From NCBI GenBank assembly GCA_028723525.1, contig JAQYET010000072.1:29225-93224 (forward strand): 64,000 nucleotides of DNA. Reading direction: 5' to 3'. The notes beneath the pieces are model-generated. The model made no database searches. It was given only the letters and a program-made list of their open reading frames with translations, and was not told where the DNA came from. A program made the position numbers and the translations under genes. Below, piece by piece: positions 36,805-45,049 of the stretch; positions within the stretch are counted from its first letter, which is position 1; every line of letters begins with the position of its first letter. The stretch is from Prevotellaceae bacterium (GTDB taxonomy: Bacteria; Bacteroidota; Bacteroidia; Bacteroidales; Bacteroidaceae).

Positions 36805-37740
36805 TTAATTCTTAGACAAATCACGCAAATCCAGAGTGCCAACCTCAGAAGAACGCTGAAGCACTTTGTCTCGCAGAACATCGATGTCAAGTCCCCACTG
36901 CTCTGAGAAGTACTTGCGTATAAGGTCGAGTTTCTTGTTGAGCAGCGGCGCACCCTTCTCGCCTGCGGTCTCCAAAATCTTGTTCCAAGCTGCCGGAGAC
37001 ATTGTAACGTAGGTTGAGAACATCTCTGCGAAGTCTTCATTATACTCACTTGAACCGTAAGCAGAAACGAAACCTTCTTCCTGAACCTTCTTGTCCTTGA
37101 GGTTAATCCAGTCCTGAGAGTGGTAACTGCCGGCAGTGATTGTCTGATACTCCGTTGAGTAGTTCTTCATCTGAGTGAGGATGTGACAGAACTCATGATG
37201 CACAGTGTGGAACATCCAGTGGTTCAAGTCTGCCGGAGATGCTGCCGGGTCGGCATACGGATCATCAACGTTGATGCGCGGGTTGTCGATGTCGAACTCG
37301 TTAACTCCATAGAGCATAATCTTCAGACCACCCTCGGCAGTACCGAGAATTACTGAACCGTTAGGACCGTATTCACGCGAACCGATGAACTGTATCTGTC
37401 GCGGAGAATACCTTTTGAGAAACTCTGCACCGAGAACTTCCCTGTAAACGTCCAGCCAAATATGCTTGAACATGATGGCGAGTGCCACAGAGTTCTCATA
37501 CTTAGCAGGAACAACATTATACACTTGGTCTGTAAGACGGTCGTTATAACGATACTGCAGGTCGATGTTATACTCGTCAAGGTAGTTCTTCTTTATCCAA
37601 GTATCAAGCTCGTTAGGTTCTGCTTGAGTCTCAGAACCGAATACACTCTGGCTGCTGAGTTCGTCATCGTTCCCGCAACTTGTGAGTCCGAGACTCACAC
37701 ATGCGAAAAGCAGTGAAGCAAATAAATATATCTTTTTCAT
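36805..37740 (-). CDS. substrate import-associated zinc metallohydrolase lipoprotein
   Basis: A 311-residue lipoprotein with signal MKKIYLFASLLFACVSLGLT and lipobox LTSC (Cys about 22). The catalytic zinc site is HHEFCHILTQMK, an HExxH motif at about residue 180, with a possible third ligand in the later GFVSAYGSSEYNEDFAEMF region (Glu). This combination fits the family named substrate import-associated zinc metallohydrolase lipoprotein (TIGR04549), found beside SusC/SusD pairs. It would cut a peptide or modified ligand at the cell surface before import. The cysteine following HHEF is an uncommon residue within HExxH. Confidence 0.88.
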   Translation of the reverse strand: MKKIYLFASLLFACVSLGLTSCGNDDELSSQSVFGSETQAEPNELDTWIKKNYLDEYNIDLQYRYNDRLTDQVYNVVPAKYENSVALAIMFKHIWLDVYREVLGAEFLKRYSPRQIQFIGSREYGPNGSVILGTAEGGLKIMLYGVNEFDIDNPRINVDDPYADPAASPADLNHWMFHTVHHEFCHILTQMKNYSTEYQTITAGSYHSQDWINLKDKKVQEEGFVSAYGSSEYNEDFAEMFSTYVTMSPAAWNKILETAGEKGAPLLNKKLDLIRKYFSEQWGLDIDVLRDKVLQRSSEVGTLDLRDLSKN

Positions 37741-37758
37741 CTTAATTCTGTTTTAAAG

Positions 37759-39306
37759 TTATCGAGGATTCTTTTGGAAACCGGCGTTGATAACGTCAGA
37801 AGGTATCTGTACTGCACCTCTCAAGTCACCGGCAGTGAATACAACGGGTTCTTCACCCGGCAGGAAGTGGGCATACTCGATGCCGTAACGCTTGACATCA
37901 TAGAAGCGATAGCCCTGCTGACGCACCTCAAGGCGACGCATGTGGAGGATGAGCTGGAGGATATTCTCCTGTGTTCCCTCTGCAACTTTGAAGCCCTGCG
38001 GTTTGAAAGTCTTGCGGATTGAGCGGTCGCTGTTTCCATCCGGAACAACCGGAGCATACTCAAGGTCTGCGTAGAATTTGTTAACGAGAGTCTCGGTGAG
38101 CACCGGACGAACATTGTCACCGGCTTTCTCCTTACAGTGAGAGACAATCCACATGTTCATATCCTCAAGAGCTTTGGCGAAGTTATTCTTCAATGCGTAA
38201 GCCTCTGCACGTACAAGCAGGGTCTCGTCGCCTGTGAATGCCTGATCCATTACGTGAACGTAGCCAATGCCTGCAACCTTGTCGGTGTACTCAAAGAACT
38301 CATACATCTTCGGGAATGTCACACCCGACGAGTTTCCGTACATCTTGTTAGACCAATAGAGGGGGTTATCCTCCGAGCCGCTTCCCCACGGTGCCTGTGC
38401 CCAATATGTCTCATAAGAGCACATTGTGGAGTTGTGACCGTAACGCTGGCTGAACACATAGCGTGAAGCAATGGAGTAACTTGGTATCAAGAGAAAGTTT
38501 GCCGGCTCTGAAGCGCGGTTATACTTGCTCTTAATATCCGCCGCACCGAGTTCTTCATACTCTGCATAGTTGCGCAGAACAATCATCGGATTGCTGCCGA
38601 GAGCCTCTGTTGCATACTCTATAGCCTTGTCATAGTTCATGTAGTAGAGATTGAAACGTGCAGCGAAAGCGTATGCCGCGCGCTTGTTCCAGTGATACTT
38701 TGGCTTCTCGTAGAGACCTTCGTTGATGTTAGGAAGAGCTGCCTCGATGTCGGCATTGATTGCCTCAAAGAGTTTGCGGAGTGTTCCGCGCTCATCACTT
38801 CCCTCGCCCGGCTGCATGGGATAAGGCAGACCGAGATACTCGTCAGCCTTTTCCGGGTTCCAAGCCATGCAGAAAACGTTGGAAAGCATGAACATGCTGT
38901 ATGCACGACAGAGCTTTGCCTCTGCTATCTGACCCTTCATATCAAATTTCCCATTGAGTTCTTCTGCAGCTTTCAGTGCCTGATTTGCAACTGCTACCGA
39001 CTTGTAGTAACTATCCCAAAGATAGTAAGGAGAGTCCATTCCGGTAACGTCAACGTCTTTGAAACGATAAATCTGGTCAAGCAGAGCATCTATACCGTAA
39101 GCCCTACCGTTGTTGCCCATATTGTCTGAACTTGTCTCGGCAACGAGCGAGATGTTACAACCGGGATAAGCCGAGGTAAGCAGTTGGGTCACCTTCTCTG
39201 CCTCATCAAGTTCGGCACGGTCATCCGGAACCTTATCCAAATAGGTATCACATGAAGTGAATGCTAAAGATGCCGCAGCAAATAAAAATAGATATTTGAA
39301 TTTCAT
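37759..39306 (-). CDS. SusD/RagB-family nutrient-binding lipoprotein
   Basis: A 515-residue outer-membrane lipoprotein that forms the lid of the SusC channel. The signal peptide ends LAFTSCDTYLDKVPDDR, with the lipobox FTSC and the conserved D-x-YLD-x-xP opening of SusD proteins. Family helices are visible: AEAKLCRAYSMFMLSNVF (TPR-like) and LLVRAEAYALKNNFAKALED. The closing region is LHMRRLEVRQQGYRFYDVKR (RxxE... GxRFxDxxR). It directly follows the SusC gene (20 bp). Ligand specificity cannot be read, but the neighbouring HExxH enzyme argues for a peptide-like ligand rather than glycan; no glycoside hydrolase is present. Confidence 0.95.
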   Translation of the reverse strand: MKFKYLFLFAAASLAFTSCDTYLDKVPDDRAELDEAEKVTQLLTSAYPGCNISLVAETSSDNMGNNGRAYGIDALLDQIYRFKDVDVTGMDSPYYLWDSYYKSVAVANQALKAAEELNGKFDMKGQIAEAKLCRAYSMFMLSNVFCMAWNPEKADEYLGLPYPMQPGEGSDERGTLRKLFEAINADIEAALPNINEGLYEKPKYHWNKRAAYAFAARFNLYYMNYDKAIEYATEALGSNPMIVLRNYAEYEELGAADIKSKYNRASEPANFLLIPSYSIASRYVFSQRYGHNSTMCSYETYWAQAPWGSGSEDNPLYWSNKMYGNSSGVTFPKMYEFFEYTDKVAGIGYVHVMDQAFTGDETLLVRAEAYALKNNFAKALEDMNMWIVSHCKEKAGDNVRPVLTETLVNKFYADLEYAPVVPDGNSDRSIRKTFKPQGFKVAEGTQENILQLILHMRRLEVRQQGYRFYDVKRYGIEYAHFLPGEEPVVFTAGDLRGAVQIPSDVINAGFQKNPR

Positions 39307-39326
39307 ATTGTTTAGTCTGTTTAAAA

Positions 39327-42300
39327 TTAAATTCCAAGACGTACTGTAAATGTGAACTGACGTGCCATAGGAACAGCCACACCACCGGAGTTGGTGAACT
39401 CTGGATCCTGTCCGTAGAGTTTCTTGTCTGAGTAAATCAGGAAGAGGTTGGTTCCCTGGAACTTCAAACTTGCAGAAGAGAGACCGAGGTGTTTAACGAA
39501 GGTCTGCGGAATGTCGTAAGCAAGAGAGATTTCCTTCATGCGGATGAAGTCACCCTTGGCAATACGGTTCTGCGAGTAGTTGTATGCAGAGTAGGCGCGA
39601 GAGAGATACTGGTCTCTCTGCATCTGACGGAAGTCTGCGATTGCGGGGATGTCTGTTCTTGCCTCGTCTCCGGGAACAGTCCAACGGTTTTGGAATTCCT
39701 TCGGCATAGCAGTGAGGTCAGAGTAGCCAAGACCGAATGTCGGGTCAAGACGCACCTTGTTGCCTGCAGCGTATGTAATGAAGACGTTCAGAGTAAGTCC
39801 CTTATATGTGAACACGTTTCCGAGAGAACCTGTAATTGTCGGGTCAACCGGACCGTTATATATAAGGTGACTGAGATTGTAAGACTGGAAGTCGAGACCT
39901 TCGAAGCCTGTTTCGCTTGTTATCAAATCTCCCTCCGGACCGATGAATGTGGGCAGACCCTTATTATCAAGTCCGCGGAAGTCCATTGAGAAGAGTGCGC
40001 GATACGGATAGCCCTCTCCGGTAAATCCTGAACCGCCAATCATGTCGATGATACGTGTACGCGAGTCGAGAGAAGTAACCTCACTCGTGTTGTGAGAGAA
40101 GATGAAGTCGGTGCTCCAAGTGAAGTCTTTTTTCACGATGTTGCGTGAAGACAGCGTGAACTCGAAACCGCTTGATTTCATCTCTGCGATGTTTTCATAT
40201 CTGATAACAGAGCCTTTGACACCTGTGGTACGCTTAGGACCGATAAGGTCGTAGTTGTTACGGTGATAGTAAGCCAACTCAAGGTTGAGTCTGTTGTTCA
40301 GGAAACCGAGGTCAAGACCGAGGTTGAACTCGTGCTTCTTCTCATAAGTCAGGTTGGGGTTTGCAAAGTCTGTCACCTCGAGAGCCGACTCTTTATCCTC
40401 GCTATACGGACGCCACTGGTTGTAGCTTGCGATGATAACCTCTGCGTTTGTGATAGCAGGCTTGTCACCGGTCAGCGAGTAACTGGTCTTCAGAGTTGCG
40501 TGAGTGAGGTACGGGTTCAACTTAGAGAACCAAGGTTCTTCGTGTGCGTTCCATGCACCGGAGATGTTCCATGTAGGCAACCAGCGTGCGCTGCGAGCCT
40601 TACCCAGACGGTTGCTACCCTCGTAACGTACAGTTCCGTTCACGGTATAGCGTCCCTTCCAAGAATATGTTGCTGTTCCGAAGAACGAAGCCTCACGGCT
40701 GTAGCCGTTGTTCAGCGAGTAATAGATAGAGTTTTCCTCTGCAGCCTGCTTGAAGTACTTGTAGTCGTAGCTTCCGAGCATACCCATTCCGTACTGCATG
40801 CCGACACCGTTGAAGTAAGTACGGCTACGCTTTACGTTGTTCACTTCCATACCTCCGTAAAGGTTCAGGATGTGACGGTCGTTGTAAACATCGTTGTAAG
40901 AAGCAGTGGCACGGAAGTCCCAACTGTTCATCTTATAGTTTGTTTCGCGATAGAAGCCACCCTTAGGGAGCACTGTCTCACGGAGAGAGTTCGGCACGTC
41001 CGGGTCAAGGTAGAGCCACGGGTTAGAGTCGCGCATGGTAGCATCGTCCATCATACGGAATGCGATTGCCTGATTACTCTTTTCGGTAATCTTATGTCCC
41101 TGTGTGGTGGTAGAGTATTTGTATGCGCCGAGCATGCTCAACTCAACCTTTGAGATAGGCTTATACTTCAATTCTGCTTGGAATTTCAAATCCACAACGT
41201 CATAACTCATGAAGTTGTTGTCCAGTTCGTTGAAGATATTGAACGGGGCATAGCTGCGCACGTAGAACTCATTCGGATCCATAGTACGCGAAGAGTTGAG
41301 AGAGTAAGAGTACGGGTTGATGTCGAAGTCGCGTGAAACGACACCGTTCACAGCGTCGGTAGCACGGTTTGTCGTACCCGGCGACTGCTGTTTACGATAG
41401 CTTGAGTTTCCAATCAAGTTCAAAGAAACCTTGCTGTTCAGGTTATAGTTGGCGTTGATATTAGCCGTGTATCTCTGAACGCGGCTCTTTTTTGTCCACC
41501 CCGGGTCATCGAGCATAGAGAAAGATGTATAGTACTGTGCTTTTTCAGTACCGCCGCTCATACTGATAGAGTGGTTCATCTGTATTGAGTTGGAGAACAG
41601 TTCATCAAACCAGTCGGTGTTCTGATACTCTGCCTTGCGCAGATAAGAAGCCATAGCCTCCGGAGTATTTGCGAGCATGAACTGACCTGTTGTCGGGTCG
41701 ATTGTATTCATCAGGTGATACATCTTTCCGAACACACCGCTGTTGGAAGCGCGGAATGCACTTGTGAAAGAGAAGAAACCGTTCTTCATCATCTCACGAT
41801 ATACCGACATCTGCTCCTGAGAGTTCATGATGTTGAACTGAGAGTAGGTGGGCTTCATTCTCATGGTGAACTCACCGGTGTAGGAAATGCGTGACGAACC
41901 AACCTTACCGCGCTTTGTGGTGACAACAATCACACCTGCCATTGCACGTGCACCATAAATCGAGGTTGCCGAACCGTCTTTCAGAATATCGAAACTTGCG
42001 ATGTCGTCTGCGTTAAGACCTGCGATGGCATTTGAAATCACCGTCGCAGCGTCACCTGAAGAAAGAGCATCGGCATCCACTTCAGTAACGTCTTCCATGA
42101 TTACGCCGTCAACCACCCAAAGCGGCTTTGACGAACCGTAGATAGACGTAGCACCACGGACACGGATTTTCGGAGCCGTACCGAAAGTACCCGACACGTT
42201 CTGCACACTGACACCTGCCGCACGTCCTTCGAGCGAGCGTGAGATGTCGGAGACGCCGTCAAGCTTTGCTTTCTCGGCATCAACCTTGGTGGCAGCACCG

Positions 42301-42653
42301 GTAAACAGTCGCTTATCCATTTTCTGCATACCTGTCACAATGACCTCACCAATCTGCTGAGCCTTGTCCGGATTAAGCGCAACCTTCATGTTACGTGCGC
42401 CCTTGAGCGTCACAGTTTCCATTCCGATGAAGCTTATCACAACCTGAGGGTTACTAACTTGTGTGGTAATTGTGAAATTACCTTCAAGGTCGGTCGTCGT
42501 ACCTACCTGTGTTCCTTTAATCATCACAGAGGCACCCATCAGCGGTTCGCCATCTTCCGAAGAAGTAACGTTACCTGAAACAACCGTTTGCGCATTGGCC
42601 ATACCTAAGAATAGTGTCAGGCTGACCAAAATCATACAAAGTCTTAATTTCAT
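39327..42653 (-). CDS. SusC/RagA-family TonB-dependent outer-membrane transporter
   Basis: A 1108-residue TonB-dependent transporter. The signal peptide MKLRLCMILVSLTLFLGMANA is followed by a carboxypeptidase-regulatory-like domain (VVSGNVTSSEDGEPLMGASV to about residue 95). Next come the TonB-box region IGEVIVTGMQKMDKRLFTGA and the plug, with SLEGRAAGVSVQNVSGTFGT and the SusC hallmark IRVRGATSIYGSSKPLWVVDGV split around residue 160. The remaining about 850 residues form the 22-strand barrel, ending in FTFTVRLGI. It leads the operon with SusD, the HExxH and DUF4302 lipoproteins and a secreted protein. No hybrid two-component or sigma/anti-sigma pair is adjacent. Confidence 0.96.
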   Translation of the reverse strand: MKLRLCMILVSLTLFLGMANAQTVVSGNVTSSEDGEPLMGASVMIKGTQVGTTTDLEGNFTITTQVSNPQVVISFIGMETVTLKGARNMKVALNPDKAQQIGEVIVTGMQKMDKRLFTGAATKVDAEKAKLDGVSDISRSLEGRAAGVSVQNVSGTFGTAPKIRVRGATSIYGSSKPLWVVDGVIMEDVTEVDADALSSGDAATVISNAIAGLNADDIASFDILKDGSATSIYGARAMAGVIVVTTKRGKVGSSRISYTGEFTMRMKPTYSQFNIMNSQEQMSVYREMMKNGFFSFTSAFRASNSGVFGKMYHLMNTIDPTTGQFMLANTPEAMASYLRKAEYQNTDWFDELFSNSIQMNHSISMSGGTEKAQYYTSFSMLDDPGWTKKSRVQRYTANINANYNLNSKVSLNLIGNSSYRKQQSPGTTNRATDAVNGVVSRDFDINPYSYSLNSSRTMDPNEFYVRSYAPFNIFNELDNNFMSYDVVDLKFQAELKYKPISKVELSMLGAYKYSTTTQGHKITEKSNQAIAFRMMDDATMRDSNPWLYLDPDVPNSLRETVLPKGGFYRETNYKMNSWDFRATASYNDVYNDRHILNLYGGMEVNNVKRSRTYFNGVGMQYGMGMLGSYDYKYFKQAAEENSIYYSLNNGYSREASFFGTATYSWKGRYTVNGTVRYEGSNRLGKARSARWLPTWNISGAWNAHEEPWFSKLNPYLTHATLKTSYSLTGDKPAITNAEVIIASYNQWRPYSEDKESALEVTDFANPNLTYEKKHEFNLGLDLGFLNNRLNLELAYYHRNNYDLIGPKRTTGVKGSVIRYENIAEMKSSGFEFTLSSRNIVKKDFTWSTDFIFSHNTSEVTSLDSRTRIIDMIGGSGFTGEGYPYRALFSMDFRGLDNKGLPTFIGPEGDLITSETGFEGLDFQSYNLSHLIYNGPVDPTITGSLGNVFTYKGLTLNVFITYAAGNKVRLDPTFGLGYSDLTAMPKEFQNRWTVPGDEARTDIPAIADFRQMQRDQYLSRAYSAYNYSQNRIAKGDFIRMKEISLAYDIPQTFVKHLGLSSASLKFQGTNLFLIYSDKKLYGQDPEFTNSGGVAVPMARQFTFTVRLGI

Positions 42654-42714
42654 AAAAAGTTGACTTTTCAGTGTTTTTTTAATTAATAAAATAAACTTTT
42701 TTACGTTCCGATTG

Positions 42715-42722
42715 CAAATTTA
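42715..42722 (-). promoter_or_regulatory. -7 box of the SusC operon promoter
   Basis: TAAATTTG on the minus strand fits TAnnTTTG; the leader would be about 55 bases. Confidence 0.6.
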
Positions 42723-42808
42723 AGGTATTTTTCTGTTAGTGCAAAGGAAATGTAATAAAAATGCTCCGAAAAGCCATTTTTTTAACAAATCGACCTTACA
42801 AGTGCACT

Positions 42809-42877
42809 TAAACCCCAATGGGTCATTAGAACACTTAATTACCTATATCCTGTTATTTGTATCGTTCCACGACTGTT
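42809..42877. repeat. dispersed repeat, copy B
   Basis: About 70 bp almost identical, inverted, to 28054-28123, with roughly six differences. It starts TAAACCCCAATGGGTCATTA and extends into the last codons of the small gene 42839-43162. A shorter match to its outer end (AAACCCCAATCGGTCAT) is at 51688-51704. Confidence 0.75.
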
Positions 42878-43162
42878 TTCGTCCGCGTGCCGGCATCTGT
42901 TCACGGTCACGAGCGTGAGAACGGTGAAAAACAAGCGCAGCGACAGGGGCATGTCTATGGGCATTATGCCGAGCAGGAAGGCGGATTGTGCCTTGATGAG
43001 GGCTATCGTTTCGGCACGACTCACTTTCCTTTCCAGCATCCTGCCATAGAAATCGGCTATCATGTCTGTCAACTTGCCGCAACCGTCTGCTGCCGTCTTA
43101 ACTGCCGCCTTGATGCTCTTGAATGGGGGAAAACCTCCGCCCGAAATCATAATATTATTCAT
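42839..43162 (-). CDS. small hypothetical protein (107 aa)
   Basis: I do not recognise the family. It starts MNNIMISGGGFPPFKSIKAA. A helical middle follows (VKTAADGCGKLTDMIADFYG, then RMLERKVSRAETIALIKAQS) and a hydrophobic stretch (LRLFFTVLTLVTVN, about residues 80-93) that could be a single membrane helix. It is supported as a gene by a correctly placed -7 box 33 bp upstream, an AT-rich leader and clean helical character. Its last ten codons and stop lie in the dispersed repeat also present at 28.1 kb, so the C-terminus RGTIQITGYR may have been acquired from a mobile repeat, or the repeat may be a relic of the gene. Confidence 0.6.
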   Translation of the reverse strand: MNNIMISGGGFPPFKSIKAAVKTAADGCGKLTDMIADFYGRMLERKVSRAETIALIKAQSAFLLGIMPIDMPLSLRLFFTVLTLVTVNRCRHADENSRGTIQITGYR

Positions 43163-43194
43163 ATTCCTTATTAGATATATTGTTTTTACTGCTG

Positions 43195-43202
43195 CAAAAT
43201 TA
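43195..43202 (-). promoter_or_regulatory. -7 box of the 107-aa gene
   Basis: TAATTTTG on the minus strand fits TAnnTTTG and predicts a leader of about 25 bases for the small gene. Confidence 0.55.
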
Positions 43203-43264
43203 TCTCCGTTCCGTGCACAATAAGTTCAAAGCGTCGGCGTTTTTAGTTAAAAGTGCGAAACGAT

Positions 43265-43870
43265 ATGCTACAGGAATGTTATAAGGAGGGCGTGAGGGAG
43301 GCAGGATGCGACGAGGCAGGGCGCGGCTGTCTTGCAGGAAGTGTGTTTGCAGCAGCGGTAATATTCCCTCCCGGTTACACCAACGGCGAACTCAACGACT
43401 CGAAACAACTCACCGACCGCGAGCGGAAACGCCTGCGGGAGATAATCGAACGCGACGCGTTGGCGTGGGCAATTGGCATAGTTACACCGGAGGAGATTGA
43501 CCGTATCAATATCCTAAACGCCTCGATACTTGCCATGCACCGCGCCCTCGACGGTCTTTCGGTGAGACCGGAATCGATAATCGTTGACGGCAACCGCTTC
43601 AAACCATATCGCGACATCAGCCATACGTGTGTGGTGAAGGGCGACGCAAGGTTTCTTTCTATAGCCGCGGCAAGCATTCTCGCGAAGACCTATCGCGACG
43701 ACTATATGGACGTTCTCGCAGAGGAATATCCGCAATATGGCTGGGAGAGCAACAGGGGCTATCCCACGAAAAAGCACCGCGAGGCCCTGCGCCTGCATGG
43801 TATCACGCCATATCACCGCAGGAGTTACAACCTCCTTGGCGATGTTCAGCCGGAGTTGGAGTTCACCTGA
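43265..43870 (+). CDS. rnhB: ribonuclease HII
   Basis: Cleaves RNA in RNA-DNA hybrids and incises single ribonucleotides in DNA. It is 201 residues from the ATG at 43265. The catalytic metal site opens with AGCDEAGRGCLAGSV (Asp-Glu pair), followed by LNDSKQLTDRERKRL. The third acid is in SIIVDGNRFKP, and the final Asp in AASILAKTYRDDYM. The GYPTKKH motif (ESNRGYPTKKHREAL) is the RNase HII signature. A GTG at 43253 is in frame but unneeded. Confidence 0.96.
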   Translation: MLQECYKEGVREAGCDEAGRGCLAGSVFAAAVIFPPGYTNGELNDSKQLTDRERKRLREIIERDALAWAIGIVTPEEIDRINILNASILAMHRALDGLSVRPESIIVDGNRFKPYRDISHTCVVKGDARFLSIAAASILAKTYRDDYMDVLAEEYPQYGWESNRGYPTKKHREALRLHGITPYHRRSYNLLGDVQPELEFT

Positions 43871-43966
43871 TAATCAGCAGTTAACGACCGATGCCGGTGC
43901 GTTTTCGGGCATCACATACGGCAAAAGATGCCCAACGGCAACGCAATACATGCCAAAATGCAGAGC

Positions 43967-44032
43967 AAAATCGGCGAAATTACTGACCAAAATCGGCGAA
44001 ATTGGTCGGCAAAATCGGCGAAATTGCTTTCC
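43967..44032. repeat. 22-bp tandem array 3 (three units)
   Basis: Units start at 43967, 43989 and 44011. All three cores are exactly AAAATCGGCGAAATT, with spacers ACTGACC, GGTCGGC and GCTTTCC. It lies between rnhB and the WYL regulator. This is the most regular array and has no inverted unit; the frame upstream of the WYL gene runs through it only by chance. Confidence 0.92.
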
Positions 44033-44074
44033 GGCAGGATATTAAACGTTACACATTATTATATATATAGGCAC

Positions 44075-44974
44075 GTGAGACACGACAAACTGGAACGCGA
44101 GCTCAATCTGTTGCTGCTGCTCGCAGGAAACAGGGGCTATACATTGGAACAGATATGCGACCGAATAGAGATTGGTCGCCGCAACTTCTACTACTATCTT
44201 GAGTTCTTCCGCGACTGCGGTTTCATCGTGGAGAAGCGCGGAAAGATTTACAGTATCGACCGACAGTCGCCGTTCTTCACCCGTCTGCAGGAGCGCATCG
44301 ACTTCACCGAGGACGAACTTCTCACCATGCGGCGGCTGCTTGAGGCATCCGACAAGCACGACGCCGTGGCTACGAACCTGATGAAGAAGCTCGACAGGTT
44401 CTACGATTTCAACATCCTTGCCGACAACGTGCTGCGCGAGCATGTGGCTCACAACGTGTCGGCGCTCTACAAAGCGATAAAGTTCAAGCGCATGGTGGTG
44501 CTCCGCAACTATCACTCGCCGCACAGCCTGACGGAGAAAGACCGCCTCGTGGAACCGTTCTTGCTGATGAACAGCAACAACGAGGTGAGGTGCTACGAGC
44601 CTAAGTCGCAGATGAACAAGACGTTCAAGGTGGCAAGGATTGGCGATGTGGAGGTGCTCGACGAGGAATGGCTCAACGAAAAGCGTCACCGGACTGTGCA
44701 TACCGACATCTTCATGTTCTCCGACGAGGAGCAGCGCACGGTGGAAATGACTCTCGGCACACTGGCTTACAACATGCTCAAGGAAGAATATCCCGACTCC
44801 TCTATATATATAAATAAGGTGTCGGAACGGCAATGGCAGCTCCGCCTTCCCGTGTGCAGTTACATCGGTATCGGTCGTTTCGTGCTCGGTTTGTATGACG
44901 ACATCACGGTGACCGGCGACGATGGGTTCAAGGAATATCTGCGGGGGAAGATTGAGAAGATGAAGTTGGAGTGA
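44075..44974 (+). CDS. WYL-domain transcriptional regulator
   Basis: A roughly 299-residue regulator. The N-terminal winged helix-turn-helix (RGYTLEQICDRIEIGRRNFY, then FFRDCGFIVEKRGKIYSI) is followed by a helical linker. A WYL ligand-sensing domain comes next (ALYKAIKFKRMVVLRNYHSP, then VEPFLLMNSNNEVRCYEPKS), and a C-terminal WCX-like extension. WYL proteins sense nucleic-acid or nucleotide ligands and often control DNA-damage or defence genes. The start is uncertain: the frame is open to 43928 but the first 45 codons translate repeat array 3. I chose the GTG at 44075 (VRHDKLERELNLLLL). No defence genes are adjacent. Confidence 0.85.
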   Translation: MRHDKLERELNLLLLLAGNRGYTLEQICDRIEIGRRNFYYYLEFFRDCGFIVEKRGKIYSIDRQSPFFTRLQERIDFTEDELLTMRRLLEASDKHDAVATNLMKKLDRFYDFNILADNVLREHVAHNVSALYKAIKFKRMVVLRNYHSPHSLTEKDRLVEPFLLMNSNNEVRCYEPKSQMNKTFKVARIGDVEVLDEEWLNEKRHRTVHTDIFMFSDEEQRTVEMTLGTLAYNMLKEEYPDSSIYINKVSERQWQLRLPVCSYIGIGRFVLGLYDDITVTGDDGFKEYLRGKIEKMKLE

Positions 44975-44992
44975 CCGGAGGGGAAAAACGAC

Positions 44993-45022
44993 AAGGGCTT
45001 CGCCGGTAACGACGAAGCCCTT
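44993..45022. terminator. bidirectional terminator between WYL and outer-membrane barrel genes
   Basis: A 10-bp stem AAGGGCTTCG / CGAAGCCCTT with a 10-nt loop. A T-rich tail follows on the + strand (to 45037) and CGTTTTTCCCC on the minus strand. Confidence 0.8.
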
Positions 45023-45049
45023 ATCTCCTTCTTTTTTATGGTTCAGGTA

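Noticed and set aside
43967-44032. The 22-bp arrays as CRISPR arrays
   Set aside because: Repeat cores are 15 bp and palindromic, spacers are only 7 bp and partly shared, and no cas gene is near.
43928-44074. N-terminal extension of the WYL regulator
   Set aside because: These codons translate repeat array 3; the family N-terminus begins at the GTG at 44075.
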